Of a stretch of DNA of 64,000 nucleotides, positions 26,315-35,509 are shown one piece after another. The position numbers and the translations under genes are program-made. Each line of letters starts with the position of its first letter. Position 1 is the stretch's first letter. Source of the stretch: Acidovorax soli (GTDB lineage: Bacteria; Pseudomonadota; Gammaproteobacteria; Burkholderiales; Burkholderiaceae_C); NCBI RefSeq assembly GCF_014207955.1, contig NZ_JACHLK010000001.1, positions 1 to 64,000 of the forward strand, read 5' to 3'. The notes beneath the pieces were generated by a model. The model saw only the letters and a list, made by a program, of their open reading frames with translations, made no database searches and was not told where the DNA came from.

Positions 26315-28480
26315 ATGACACACGCCCACGAAGTTTCCGATGCGGCGCTGGCAACCGCTTTGCCCGCACGCGCGCCCTCCTCTGTGCCGCCGACCGATGC
26401 AGCGCCCGCCGCGTCGGATTCCGTGGGTTCTCCCTGGCTCAAGCTCTCTGCAACCGCGGCCGCCAGTGCGGCCCTCGCCGCCTGCGGTGGCGGCGAGGCC
26501 GAGGCCGAAGCGCCCCAGGCCCTGCGCCAGGCCGACAACGCGCCCCATGTACCGCTGCTGGGCGACATGGGCGGCTCGGGCTCCTTCCGCTCGGACCAGG
26601 CGGCCAGCCGCACACCCACGCCCGACGAGTTGATGGACTGGGCGGAGATGGTGTTCCCGCAGTACTTCGACTCGCACCAGGCCACCATCACCAACGGCGC
26701 GCTCGTCTTCCGCTACTACAGCGGCACGCGCAACTACCTGGGGGTGTACCAGGGCAATGTCGTGGTACTGGGCCCGCCCACCAACAACGCCGTGGTCAAC
26801 GTCGGCGCACTGGCCAGCTTTGGCGAAGCGGTCTTCTCCAGTGGCCGGCCGCTCAACGACCCGGAGGCCGCGCGCTTCCTGCTGCAGGCGGGCTTTGCGG
26901 CCACCACGCAGGACATCGCCACGGTGCGCTCCATCGGCTTCGACGCCTGGCTGAACTCGCAGTTCAACGCCCCCATCGGCATCTCGGGCTGGGAGTGGCT
27001 CAACCAGCGTGGCTATGCCACCGTGGACAACTCCACGGCCTACTACGACAACACCTACCCCGGCGACTGCATGATCTGGTCGCAGCTCATGACCTCGCCC
27101 GACAGCCTGCGCAAGCGGGTCGCACTGGCGCTGTCGGAGATCTTCGTGGTCTCGCTCTCGGGCCTGGACTTCAACTGGCGCAGCCATGCGATCGCGCACT
27201 ACTGGGACACGCTGGTCACCCACTCCTTCGGCAACTTCCGCAACCTGCTGCAGGACGTGTCGCTGAACCCGGCCATGGGCTACTACCTCAACACGCGCGG
27301 CAACCAGAAGGAGAACGCCGCCACGGGCCGCCAGCCCGACGAGAACTATGCACGCGAGGTCATGCAGCTGATGTCGATCGGGCTGGTCATGCTCAACATC
27401 GACGGCACCGTGCGCCGCGACGGTACGGGCCAACCCATCGAAAGCTACAGCCAGTCCGACGTGACCAACCTGGCGCGGGTCTTCACGGGCTATGACTACA
27501 ACCAGTCGCTGAACCAGCAGGGTACCGTGCCCGGCACCACGCGCACGATACCCAACACGGCGTTCACGCGGCTGTCCATGTCGCTCAACGCCTCGCTGCA
27601 CTCCAATCTGGCGGTGAGTTTCCTGGGGACCAACATCCCGGCCAACACGCCCGGTGCCACGGCCCTGGCGATGGCCATGGACACACTGTTCTACCACGGC
27701 AACGTGGCGCCCTTCATCTGCAAGCAGCTGATCCAGCGCCTGGTCACCAGCAACCCTTCTCCGGACTATGTGGCACGCGTGGCCACGGTGTTCAACAACA
27801 ACGGGGCCAGCGTGCGCGGCGACCTGAAGGCGGTGGTCCGCGCCATCCTGCTCGATGACGAGGCGCGCTCCTCCGCCGGCCTCACGCAGCCGGGCTTCGG
27901 CAAGCTGCGCGAGCCCATGCTGCGCCTTGTGCAGTGGGGCCGCACCTTCAACATCAGCTCCGCCTTCGGCAGCTGGAAGATTGGGGACACCAGTTCGGCG
28001 GCATCGCGGCTGGGCCAGAGCCCGCTGCGCTCGCCCTCGGTGTTCAACTTCTTCCGGCCTGGCTACGTCCCTCCTTCCACCGCGCTGGCGCAGGCCGGCG
28101 CCGTGGCGCCCGAGTTCCAGCTGGTCAACGAGAGCAGCGTGGGCGGCTACCTCAACTACATGCAGGGTGTGATCCGCAACGGCATCTACGTGAATGCACC
28201 GGATGTCCCCTTCAACAGCAGCAACGGCACCAACGGCTACGACATCAAGGCGCTGTACACCCACGAAATGGTGCTGGTCGTCGATCCCGACGCGCTGGTC
28301 GCGCGCATCAACCTGCTGATGTGTGCAGGCCAGCTGTCGGCGGCCACGGTGAAATTGATCAGCGATGCCATCAAGGCCACGCCGGTCACAGCTGCGAGCA
28401 CCGATGCCGTCAAGCTCAACCGCATCGCGGCAGCGATATTCCTGGTCATGGCTTCGGCCGAGTACCTCATCCAGAAATAA
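26315..28480 (+). CDS. DUF1800 domain protein with N-terminal AE-FP-Y module
   Basis: The 721-residue protein has a DUF1800 domain covering about residues 180-715 (ARFLLQAGFAATTQDIATVRSIGFDAWL and the conserved PDENYAREVMQLMSIGL). The N-terminus includes ATAAASAALAACGGGEAEAE with a potential lipobox at Cys57, preceded by an unusual 40-residue extension. Residues 101-154 form a separate module (DWAEMVFPQYF, FRYYSGTRNYLGVYQG) that recurs in the protein at 31614-32564. DUF1800 proteins are exported and nearly always paired with DUF1501 proteins, as here (14 nt to the next gene); function unknown. No clear ribosome binding site was seen. Confidence 0.85.
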   Translation: MTHAHEVSDAALATALPARAPSSVPPTDAAPAASDSVGSPWLKLSATAAASAALAACGGGEAEAEAPQALRQADNAPHVPLLGDMGGSGSFRSDQAASRTPTPDELMDWAEMVFPQYFDSHQATITNGALVFRYYSGTRNYLGVYQGNVVVLGPPTNNAVVNVGALASFGEAVFSSGRPLNDPEAARFLLQAGFAATTQDIATVRSIGFDAWLNSQFNAPIGISGWEWLNQRGYATVDNSTAYYDNTYPGDCMIWSQLMTSPDSLRKRVALALSEIFVVSLSGLDFNWRSHAIAHYWDTLVTHSFGNFRNLLQDVSLNPAMGYYLNTRGNQKENAATGRQPDENYAREVMQLMSIGLVMLNIDGTVRRDGTGQPIESYSQSDVTNLARVFTGYDYNQSLNQQGTVPGTTRTIPNTAFTRLSMSLNASLHSNLAVSFLGTNIPANTPGATALAMAMDTLFYHGNVAPFICKQLIQRLVTSNPSPDYVARVATVFNNNGASVRGDLKAVVRAILLDDEARSSAGLTQPGFGKLREPMLRLVQWGRTFNISSAFGSWKIGDTSSAASRLGQSPLRSPSVFNFFRPGYVPPSTALAQAGAVAPEFQLVNESSVGGYLNYMQGVIRNGIYVNAPDVPFNSSNGTNGYDIKALYTHEMVLVVDPDALVARINLLMCAGQLSAATVKLISDAIKATPVTAASTDAVKLNRIAAAIFLVMASAEYLIQK

Positions 28481-28494
28481 GAGGACACGCTGCC

Positions 28495-29940
28495 ATGCAC
28501 CTGCTCCAACCCGAACTCCACACCCGCCGGGCCTTTCTGCGCCGCAGCGGCCAACTGGGCCTGGCCGGAACCGCCCTGCCCTTTGCGCTGAACCTGGCCG
28601 CCATGGGCGAAGCCGCAGCCTTCACCGCCACCGACTACAAGGCCCTGGTCTGCGTGTTTCTCTACGGCGGCAACGACTATGCCAACACCGTGGTCACCTA
28701 CGACGACCCCAGCTACCTCAAGTACAGCGCCATCCGCGGCGGCAACGGCCTCGCTGGCGGCGGCATCGCCATTCCCAAGGCGGAGCTGGCCAACACGCTG
28801 CTCAATCCCACGGCCGCACTGCCCGGTGGGCGCCAGTACGCACTGCACCCGGCCATGCCGGGGCTCACCGGCCTGTTCAACAGCGGCAAGGCCGCCGTAC
28901 AGCTCAATGTCGGCCCCCTCGTGGTGCCACTGACCAAGGCCCAGTACAACGGCTCCAACCGCAGCCTGTACCCGCTGCCGCCCAAGCTGTTCTCGCACAA
29001 CGACCAGCAGTCGGTCTGGCAGTCGTCCTCGCCCGAAGGCTCGACCATTGGCTGGGGCGGCAACATCGGCGACCTGGCCCTGTCGTCCAACGCCAACTCG
29101 CTGTTCACCTGCATTTCGGTGACAGGCAATGCGGTCTTCCTCTCGGGCGACTCGGCGCTGCAGTACCAGGTCAGCACGGGCGGTGCGATCCCCATCAATG
29201 GCGTCAAAAACAGCGTCTACGGCTCCACCGCCGTGCGCACGGCCTTGACCAGCCTGATCCAGCAAACCAGCGCCCAGACCCTGGAGAACGAGTACAACCG
29301 CGTGACCACGCGCGCCGTGACCTCCGAATCGCTGATCACCACCGGCATCGCCGGCGTGAACCTGGCGACGCCGTTCCCCGCCAACAATGGCCTGGCCGAC
29401 CAGCTCAAGATGGTGGCGCGCCTGATCGGTGCGCGTGGCACCCTGGGCACCAAGCGCCAGGTGTTCATGGTGTCCATGGGCGGCTTCGACCTGCACGACA
29501 ACCTGATCTCACAACAGCCCGGACTGATGCAGCGCCTGAGCGATGCCATGACGGCGTTCCACAACGCCACGGTCGAACTCGGCCTGGCCGACAAGGTGAC
29601 GGCCTTCACCGCATCCGATTTCGGCCGCACGCTCAACTCCAACGGCGATGGCTCCGACCACGGCTGGGGCAGCCACCACCTGATGGTGGGTGGCGCCGTC
29701 AAGGGCAAGGCCTTCTACGGCTCGGCCCCACCGGTCAGCAACACCAACACCACTGCCGCCGAGGACCAGTGGCATGTGGGCCAGGGCCGCCTGCTGCCCA
29801 GCACCTCGGTGGACCAGTACGCAGCCACCCTGGCCAAATGGTTCGGCGTGAGCAGCACCGAACTGGCAGGGGTGCTGCCCAACCTGAGCCACTTCGGCGG
29901 CGCCGAGTACCCCGTGGATCTGGGCTTCATGAATGCATGA
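28495..29940 (+). CDS. DUF1501 domain protein with twin-arginine signal
   Basis: The 481-residue protein begins with a Tat-type signal (TRRAFLRRSGQLGLAGTALPFALNLAA) and continues with the DUF1501 sequence (LVCVFLYGGNDYANTVV, GGFDLHDN, FGRTLNSNGDGSDHGWGSHHLMVGG), which belongs to the alkaline-phosphatase/sulfatase-like superfamily. The Asp/His-rich motifs suggest metal binding. Tat export implies it folds in the cytoplasm, probably with cofactor. It follows the DUF1800 gene in one operon; the pair likely acts together in the periplasm. Repeat copy D starts directly after its stop. Confidence 0.88.
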   Translation: MHLLQPELHTRRAFLRRSGQLGLAGTALPFALNLAAMGEAAAFTATDYKALVCVFLYGGNDYANTVVTYDDPSYLKYSAIRGGNGLAGGGIAIPKAELANTLLNPTAALPGGRQYALHPAMPGLTGLFNSGKAAVQLNVGPLVVPLTKAQYNGSNRSLYPLPPKLFSHNDQQSVWQSSSPEGSTIGWGGNIGDLALSSNANSLFTCISVTGNAVFLSGDSALQYQVSTGGAIPINGVKNSVYGSTAVRTALTSLIQQTSAQTLENEYNRVTTRAVTSESLITTGIAGVNLATPFPANNGLADQLKMVARLIGARGTLGTKRQVFMVSMGGFDLHDNLISQQPGLMQRLSDAMTAFHNATVELGLADKVTAFTASDFGRTLNSNGDGSDHGWGSHHLMVGGAVKGKAFYGSAPPVSNTNTTAAEDQWHVGQGRLLPSTSVDQYAATLAKWFGVSSTELAGVLPNLSHFGGAEYPVDLGFMNA

Positions 29941-29944
29941 TGTG

Positions 29945-30036
29945 AGCCCCCCCTGAGTCGCTTCGCGCCTTCACCCCCAGCGCGGCGGGGCGGCCCTTGC
30001 GCGGGGGCGCTGGCCTCTGGCGTGCCAGTTTCATGC
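29945..30036 (+). repeat. Post-stop-codon interspersed repeat, copy D
   Basis: Starting about 5 nt after the DUF1501 stop codon, on the same strand as that gene, the element shows CCCCCTGAG, GTCGC/GCGCC, then directly CAGCGCGGCGGGGCGGCCCTTGCGC. The long central hairpin present in copies A, B and C is missing. The last part contains CGCTGGC-N-GCGTGCCAG resembling the end of copy C. Confidence 0.85.
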
Positions 30037-30102
30037 GCCGCGGGCGGAGCGTGGCGCAGCAGGTAACCTTTAGGGGCCCGGCAGACTGCCCATAATGCAG
30101 CC

Positions 30103-31461
30103 ATGAGCAGCATTCCCAACACAGCCATCCGCCCCCGGGTCGTCATCGTCGGTTGCGGATTCGGCGGGCTGGAGGCGGCCCGCGCACTGCGCGGCAGTGC
30201 CATCGATGTCACCGTGGTCGACAAGACCAACCACCACCTGTTCCAGCCCCTGCTCTACCAGGTGGCCACGGCCGGGCTCTCGGCGCCGGCCATTGCTGCC
30301 CCGGTGCGCCACCTGTTTCGCAAGCAGCCCAATGTGACCACCTTGCTCGGCGAGGTGGAGCGCATCGACGTGGCCGAGCGCCAGGTGCTGCTGCAGGGCG
30401 GCGATGCCCTGCCCTACGACCACCTGATCGTGGCGGCGGGCGCCACCCACAGCTACTTCGGCCGCGACGACTGGGCTGCGTTTGCCCCCGGCCTGAAGAC
30501 GCTGGACGATGCCTTCGAGATCCGCCGCCGCATCCTGCTGGCCTTCGAGGCCGCCGAACGCGAGAACGACCCCGCCCGGCGCGCCGCCTGGCTCAATTTC
30601 GTGGTGGTGGGCGGTGGACCCACCGGCGTGGAGATGGCCGGAACCCTGGCCGAGATCGCGCGCCACACGCTGCCGGGCGAATTCCGCCACATCGACCCGG
30701 CGAGCGCAAAGATCATCCTGCTTGAAGGGGGCACGCGCGTGCTGCAGGCCATGCCCGAGGCCCTGAGCCAGCGCGCCAAGGAGCAGTTGGAAAAGCTGGG
30801 GGTCGAGGTGCGCGTGGATGCACGGGTCACCGCCATCGACGCCACCGGCCTCACCGTGGCCGGCCCCGCACCGGGCGGGGACCCGGCGGCCACCAGCTAC
30901 ACCATTCCCAGCCAGTGCATCGTGTGGGGCGCGGGCGTGGCTGCATCGCCGCTGGGCCGGCTGCTGGCCGAGGCCACGGGCAGTACCACGGACCGCGCCG
31001 GCCGGTTGGTGGTGGAGCCGGACCTCAGCATTCCTGGCCACCCCGAGATCAGCGTCGTGGGCGACCTGGCCGCAGCCAAAAGCCATGTGCCTGGCCAGGA
31101 GCCCACGCCCGTACCCGGCGTCTCCCCCGGCGCCAAGCAGATGGGCCGCGCCGCAGCCGCCAACGTGCTGCGCCGCCTGGCCGGCCAACCCTCCCAACCC
31201 TTCCGCTACCGCGACTACGGCAACCTCGCCACCATCGGCCGCAATGCCGCCGTGGTGGACCTCGCTTCGCCCATGGGCCCCGTGCGCTTTTCAGGCTACT
31301 TCGCCTGGCTGTTCTGGCTCTTCGCCCACGTCTACTTCCTCATCGGCTTTCGCAACCGTCTGGTCGTGCTCATGGACTGGGGCTGGGCCTACTGGAGCTT
31401 TGCGCGCTACGCGCGTGTGGTGACGGGCATCGAAGGCGCCAAGAAGCAGCTGCAGGAATAG
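30103..31461 (+). CDS. Type II NADH:quinone oxidoreductase (NDH-2)
   Basis: The 452-residue flavoprotein transfers electrons from NADH to quinone at the membrane without pumping protons. It has the FAD motif VVIVGCGFGGLEAAR near residue 13, the NDH-2 motif HHLFQPLLYQVATAGLS near 42, the NADH motif FVVVGGGPTGVEMAG near 167 and the second FAD motif PEISVVGDLAAAK near 315. The C-terminal hydrophobic region (FSGYFAWLFWLFAHVYFLIGFRNR) is the membrane anchor. Convergent with the beta-propeller-like gene; repeat copy B lies between. Confidence 0.93.
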   Translation: MSSIPNTAIRPRVVIVGCGFGGLEAARALRGSAIDVTVVDKTNHHLFQPLLYQVATAGLSAPAIAAPVRHLFRKQPNVTTLLGEVERIDVAERQVLLQGGDALPYDHLIVAAGATHSYFGRDDWAAFAPGLKTLDDAFEIRRRILLAFEAAERENDPARRAAWLNFVVVGGGPTGVEMAGTLAEIARHTLPGEFRHIDPASAKIILLEGGTRVLQAMPEALSQRAKEQLEKLGVEVRVDARVTAIDATGLTVAGPAPGGDPAATSYTIPSQCIVWGAGVAASPLGRLLAEATGSTTDRAGRLVVEPDLSIPGHPEISVVGDLAAAKSHVPGQEPTPVPGVSPGAKQMGRAAAANVLRRLAGQPSQPFRYRDYGNLATIGRNAAVVDLASPMGPVRFSGYFAWLFWLFAHVYFLIGFRNRLVVLMDWGWAYWSFARYARVVTGIEGAKKQLQE

Positions 31462-31488
31462 AACCCACAGCCTGTGCGCATGCGCTGC

Positions 31489-31605
31489 CCAAGCCAGGGC
31501 AGCCGTGCAAGGGCCGCCCCGCCGCACGGGCTGCGTCCCCCTTCCCGAATGGCACAGCCATTCGAGAGAAGGGGGAAGGCGCGAAGCGCCTCAGGGGGAT
31601 GTACC
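31489..31605 (-). repeat. Post-stop-codon interspersed repeat, copy B
   Basis: Read on the minus strand it begins about 9 nt after the stop of the beta-propeller-like gene, with GGTACATCCCCCTGAGG, the GGCGC/GCGCC hairpin, the long hairpin with inner arms CGAATGGC and GCCATTCG, and the CGGGGCGGCCCTTGC block. It occupies almost the whole gap between the two convergent genes and is about 90% identical to copy A by eye. Confidence 0.85.
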
Positions 31606-31613
31606 GAATGCAG

Positions 31614-32564
31614 TCAATACCCAGCGCCAATCGCCAGCGGCAGGAAGCTATCGACCGGCCCCAGCACCCCCGGTGCCGAACCCACCTGGGAGTAGCTCAA
31701 CTGGCCGTTGCTGATGGACAGGATGGTGCCCGTGTCGCGGTAGAAGCGGTAGTACTGGTTGCCCGCCGTCAGCGAAGGCGCGAACGACGGCTTGAACATG
31801 GTGGGGAAAGTGTCTTCCGCGTAGTTGAACAACCGGTCTTCGGCCCGCGTGACCACGGCCTTGAAGGGCGCCAGCCCACCAGCCTGGCCCAGGCCGGTGA
31901 AATCCATCACGTAGCTGATGGAGCCGGTGGAAGGATCGACCTTGAACAGCTTGGTGAATGCGGCACCGTACAGGGTGTTGCTGTCGCCCTCGGCCAGGCC
32001 GTAGACCGAGGTCGCCAGGCCGAAGTTGCCGACGTTGGCCGACTGCTGGTTGTTGCGCAGGTTGACGATGCCCAGCGAGTCGTTCTCGCCCGCAAAGAAC
32101 AGGCGGCCATTGAGGTAGGCCAGGTCGCCCGCCGACTGCGACGGCAGCGTGCCGACAATGGTGGACTGCGCGTTGTCGGGGTTGATCTGGTAGAGGTTCT
32201 TGTTGGTGCTGGAAGCGCCGAACAGCCGGCCGCTGCCATCGAAGGTCAGCGCGTTGGCACCGTTGATGCCGTGCCTGCCGATCAGCGTGGCCGCGCCCGC
32301 CGCATCCAGGCGGTACAGCGAGGTGAAGGTCATGACATACAGCGTGCCGGCAGCATTGGTGGCGATGTCGGTGATGGAGCCATCCACCGAGGGGCGAGAC
32401 ACCAGGGTCAGGGACTTGGCGTCCACGTCGACGAGCATGATCTTGCCGCTGTCCTGCACATAGAGCTTGTCACCGGCCCAGGCGGTGGTGGTGGCAGCGG
32501 CGGTGGCGACAAGGGCGATGGTGGCAGCGCAGGCAGAGCGCAGCAGCGATGGCTTGAAGAACAT
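31614..32564 (-). CDS. Secreted beta-propeller-like protein with C-terminal AE-FP-Y module
   Basis: The 316-residue protein has a signal peptide (MFFKPSLLRSACAATIALVATAAATTTAWA) and a repetitive beta-strand region with units such as TNAAGTLYVMTFTSLYRLD, FDGSGRLFGASSTNKNLYQIN and AEGDSNTLYGAAFTKLFKVD that fit a small beta-propeller. The last 75 residues (LFNYAEDTFPTMF, YRFYRDTGTILSISNGQ) match the N-terminal module of the DUF1800 protein 5 kb upstream. No enzymatic motif was seen. Start at 32564 was chosen as the first Met giving a signal peptide. Confidence 0.72.
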   Translation of the reverse strand: MFFKPSLLRSACAATIALVATAAATTTAWAGDKLYVQDSGKIMLVDVDAKSLTLVSRPSVDGSITDIATNAAGTLYVMTFTSLYRLDAAGAATLIGRHGINGANALTFDGSGRLFGASSTNKNLYQINPDNAQSTIVGTLPSQSAGDLAYLNGRLFFAGENDSLGIVNLRNNQQSANVGNFGLATSVYGLAEGDSNTLYGAAFTKLFKVDPSTGSISYVMDFTGLGQAGGLAPFKAVVTRAEDRLFNYAEDTFPTMFKPSFAPSLTAGNQYYRFYRDTGTILSISNGQLSYSQVGSAPGVLGPVDSFLPLAIGAGY

Positions 32565-32918
32565 ACGGGAAATTACCTCGGCAAGGAACGTGGATCGGAG
32601 CCCGTGGACGGGCCGCAAGCCGGTGTGCCATCCCGCCTCGCACCCACGGGGTCGGGGGACGGGGGAACCGGCGAAGGGCGGCAGCCAGCGCGGGGCTGAT
32701 TGCAGCGCCAGGAACGTACTGACGATCCATGCGAAGCCGTGCCGGGCAGTGCCTGCGGGGCTGCCTGGCAAGGGTCTTGTGCGGCCCCGAACAGATCGTC
32801 AACACGGCCCGGACCATTATGGAAGAGCGCCCCTGGCTCCGGCACCCTACCAAGGTAGGGTTTGGGCGCCATACACAAAGTGTTTCATCCCGTGGTGGTG
32901 CCGCAAGCACCCGGGGCT
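32565..32918. other. Intergenic region with 18-bp palindrome
   Basis: No gene is supported in this 354-bp gap between two minus-strand genes. It contains a perfect palindrome ACCCTACC-AA-GGTAGGGT (32844-32861), a good candidate for a dimeric regulator site controlling the beta-propeller-like gene, although at about 280 bp from that start it is rather distant. Open frames through the region are shadows of high-G+C sequence. Confidence 0.5.
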
Positions 32919-33593
32919 TCAGCGCACCACGACCTGCTCCAGCCATTCGTCGAGTTCGCGCGCGACCTGGTTCGCGGCGTCGGCCAGGGCGCGCGTGCCG
33001 CCGGCTGCATCGGCCGTGGCGGCCGGGCGTTGCACGATGAAGACGCGCTGGCCCACCAGGTTCTCGCCCAGGCCGGTGGGCTCGGCCACGGTGGCGCGCA
33101 GGCGCAGCAGCGCGGCGCTGTCGGAGGCACTCGTGAACACCTGGCTGAACTCTTCGAGTTCCATGCGCAGCACGGTAGGCCGCTTGTTGGCCACACGCGC
33201 CTGCACCGCTGCATCGCTGGTGTTCAGGATGGCCCGGCGCAGGCCCAGGTGCTCGCGGATGCGCTGTTGCACCAGCGTGGCCGGCGGCTGGCTCCAGCGT
33301 GCCTGCGCATAGGGGCGCGGCTGCTGGGCGTCGGCATAGGCCAGGCGGTAGAGCACCGCGGTGCTGCTCTCGGGCATGCCGGTGGCCTCCACATCGGCCA
33401 GGGCCAGCGGCGGCAGCGGCGCGCGGCGGTCGCTGGGCGCCGTGGCCATGGCACCGGGGCCGAAGTCGTACTGCACGGCCCGCACCGGCGGTGCGGGCAG
33501 GGCCGAACATCCGGCCAGCACGGCGGCGGCACACACCAGGGCAAGGCCCCGAAGGCCCGGGCGGTTTGGTGCGGCGCGTTGGATATCCAGCAT
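32919..33593 (-). CDS. ABC-type transport auxiliary lipoprotein (PqiC-like)
   Basis: The protein (224 residues from the chosen start) has a lipobox LAGC after a hydrophobic segment and the fold features of the ABC_trans_aux family (LADVEATGMPESSTAVLYRLAYADAQQPRPYAQARWSQPPATLVQQ), which accompanies MCE lipid transporters and probably bridges to the outer membrane. It is the last gene of the mlaE-mlaF-mlaD-like operon. The ATG at 33593 (MLDIQ) has AAGGAG 9 nt before it; an ATG at 33635 that overlaps the MlaD stop is the alternative. Confidence 0.85.
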   Translation of the reverse strand: MLDIQRAAPNRPGLRGLALVCAAAVLAGCSALPAPPVRAVQYDFGPGAMATAPSDRRAPLPPLALADVEATGMPESSTAVLYRLAYADAQQPRPYAQARWSQPPATLVQQRIREHLGLRRAILNTSDAAVQARVANKRPTVLRMELEEFSQVFTSASDSAALLRLRATVAEPTGLGENLVGQRVFIVQRPAATADAAGGTRALADAANQVARELDEWLEQVVVR

Positions 33594-33634
33594 GGCGATG
33601 TACTCCTTGAATTCGTCGGACAGCGTGGACACCA

Positions 33635-34612
33635 TCAGCGCGCGCCGCCCGGTGCGGCAAAGCCTTCTTCGCCCGGCCCCGGGGGGATGCGGCCCGCGCC
33701 GTAGATGAAGGACTGCGGGTTGTCACTGACACTGTTGGCGGCCCGCCCGATCTGGCGCGCCGTGCGCGACAGTTCATCGGCCGCGCGCGTGACGCGCGGC
33801 AGCGTGTTGCTGCCCAGCGCGTCGGCCGCGCGCGTGAGTGCCTGCGTGCCCTGGGTGATCTGGTCAATGGCCCCGCCTTCGGCCGCCAGCCGCTGGTTCG
33901 TGGCGTTGATGCCCGCGGCCATGTCCGACACGCTGGTGCCGGCCTTCTGCAGCGACTGCAGGGTCTGGCGCGCGTCGCCGGTCAGCGCGGGCAGGGAGGC
34001 CAGGGCCGGGTCGATGCGGGTCTGCACGGTGGTATCCAACCGCTTGGTGAGCGCGCTGACATTGCCGGCCGCCTGGCCGATGTTGCCGATGGCCTCGGTC
34101 AGCAGCTTCTGGTTGTTGTCGCCCAGCAGCTGGTTGATGCGGCGCGTGGCTTCCTCGACCTGGCCCAGGATGGCCGGCGCCTGTTCGGCCAGGCGGCCGA
34201 AGGGCGAAGGCTTGAGCGGCAGGCGCGGCAGGCCGCTCGGGCCGGGCGGCAGCTCCGGATAGGGCGACGCGGCATCGTCGAGCTGCACATGGGCCAGGCC
34301 GGTGACGCCCTGGTAGCCCAGCACGGCGAAGGTGTTGGGGCTGATCGGGGCCTGCTCGTTCACCGCGATGCGGATCAGCACGTTGCCATTGACCTGCGGG
34401 TCAAAGCCGATGCGCGTGACCTTGCCCACGGCCACGCCCTTGTAGCGCACGGTGGCCTGGGGCTGCAGTCCGCTCACGCCGTCCTTGGTGGACAGCTCGT
34501 ACTGCTCGTAGTTGGCGTTGTCGCGCGTGAGCCAGATCGCCAGGCCCGCCAGCATGGCAGCCACCACGATGACGAAGATGCCGGCGGCGAGTGCATGGGA
34601 TTTGTTTTCCAT
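33635..34612 (-). CDS. MlaD-family MCE protein (lipid-binding subunit)
   Basis: The 325-residue protein has one N-terminal transmembrane helix (AAGIFVIVVAAMLAGLAIWL, residues 9-28), an MCE domain (about residues 38-120, with YKGVAVGKVTRIGFDP and GYQGVTGLAHVQL), and a long C-terminal helical stretch that includes repeated GNIGQAAGN/AAGIN-type segments, as in MCE proteins that form hexameric tunnels across the periplasm. The start overlaps the end of the ATPase gene by one base (TGATG). It works with the permease and ATPase upstream in phospholipid traffic. Confidence 0.92.
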   Translation of the reverse strand: MENKSHALAAGIFVIVVAAMLAGLAIWLTRDNANYEQYELSTKDGVSGLQPQATVRYKGVAVGKVTRIGFDPQVNGNVLIRIAVNEQAPISPNTFAVLGYQGVTGLAHVQLDDAASPYPELPPGPSGLPRLPLKPSPFGRLAEQAPAILGQVEEATRRINQLLGDNNQKLLTEAIGNIGQAAGNVSALTKRLDTTVQTRIDPALASLPALTGDARQTLQSLQKAGTSVSDMAAGINATNQRLAAEGGAIDQITQGTQALTRAADALGSNTLPRVTRAADELSRTARQIGRAANSVSDNPQSFIYGAGRIPPGPGEEGFAAPGGAR

Positions 34613-35505
34613 CAGGCGTCCTTGGAAGTCTGCGTTGTCGGGGCCGCGGCCGGCTGCCCGGGCACGCCTGCCAGGGGGGCCATGGCGCGCTGGCCTCGCT
34701 CCCCCATGAAGAAATGCTCGATGAACGGGTGCTTGACGCGTGCCACCTCGGTGGGTGGCCCGGTGACGATGACCTTCTTGTCGGCCAGCACGGCCACCCG
34801 CGTGGACAGGGCGAACAGGGTATCGAGGTCGTGCGTGACCATGACCACCGTGAGGCCCAGCGCCGCATGCAGCTCGCGCAGCAGCGCACAGAACTCGTCG
34901 GCGCTGTTCGGGTCGAGCCCGGCGGTGGGTTCGTCGAGCAGCAGCAGCGGAGGGTCCATGATGAGCGCGCGCGCCAGCGCCACGCGCTTGACCATGCCGC
35001 CCGACAGGTCGGCCGGCATGCGGCTGGCATGCTCGGGCTTGAGCCCCACCATCTGCAGCTTGACCAGCGCCGCATCGCGCACCAGCTCGTCGGGCAGCGT
35101 GCCCTGCTCGCGCAGCGCGAAGGCCACGTTGTCGAGCACGTTGAAGGCCGAGAACAGCGCGCCATGCTGGAACAGCATGCCCACACGGCTGGCGGCCCCC
35201 GCACGCCCCATCTCGGAAGCCGGCCGGCCGAGCACGGTGACCGTGCCGCGCGCGGGCCGGGCCAGGCCCAGGATCTGGCGCAGCAGCACCGTCTTGCCCG
35301 TGCCCGAGCCCCCCACCAGCGACAGCATCTCGCCACGCTGCACGGTGAACTCCAGGTCCTGGTGCACGGCGAAGGCCTCGCTGCCCTTGCCGAACACGCT
35401 CCACAGGCCCTTGACCTCGACCACGGGCGGTGTGCCCGGGGGCACGGCCAGCGCCTGGGGCCTGTTGGCGGGAGAAGCGGTGGGGGCAGTGACTGTCGTG
35501 GCCAT
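34612..35505 (-). CDS. MlaF-like ABC transporter ATP-binding protein
   Basis: The 297-residue cytoplasmic ATPase has Walker A GGSGTGKT near residue 70, signature LSGGMVKRVALAR near 158, Walker B LLLLDEPTAGLD near 180 and the H-loop MVTHD. The signature with MVKR and the DEPTAGLDPN segment are typical for MCE-associated (Mkl/MlaF) ATPases. The ATG at 35505 lies 4 nt after the permease stop; an ATG at 35541 that overlaps the permease gene by 32 nt is possible. Confidence 0.92.
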   Translation of the reverse strand: MATTVTAPTASPANRPQALAVPPGTPPVVEVKGLWSVFGKGSEAFAVHQDLEFTVQRGEMLSLVGGSGTGKTVLLRQILGLARPARGTVTVLGRPASEMGRAGAASRVGMLFQHGALFSAFNVLDNVAFALREQGTLPDELVRDAALVKLQMVGLKPEHASRMPADLSGGMVKRVALARALIMDPPLLLLDEPTAGLDPNSADEFCALLRELHAALGLTVVMVTHDLDTLFALSTRVAVLADKKVIVTGPPTEVARVKHPFIEHFFMGERGQRAMAPLAGVPGQPAAAPTTQTSKDA

Positions 35506-35509
35506 GGCG

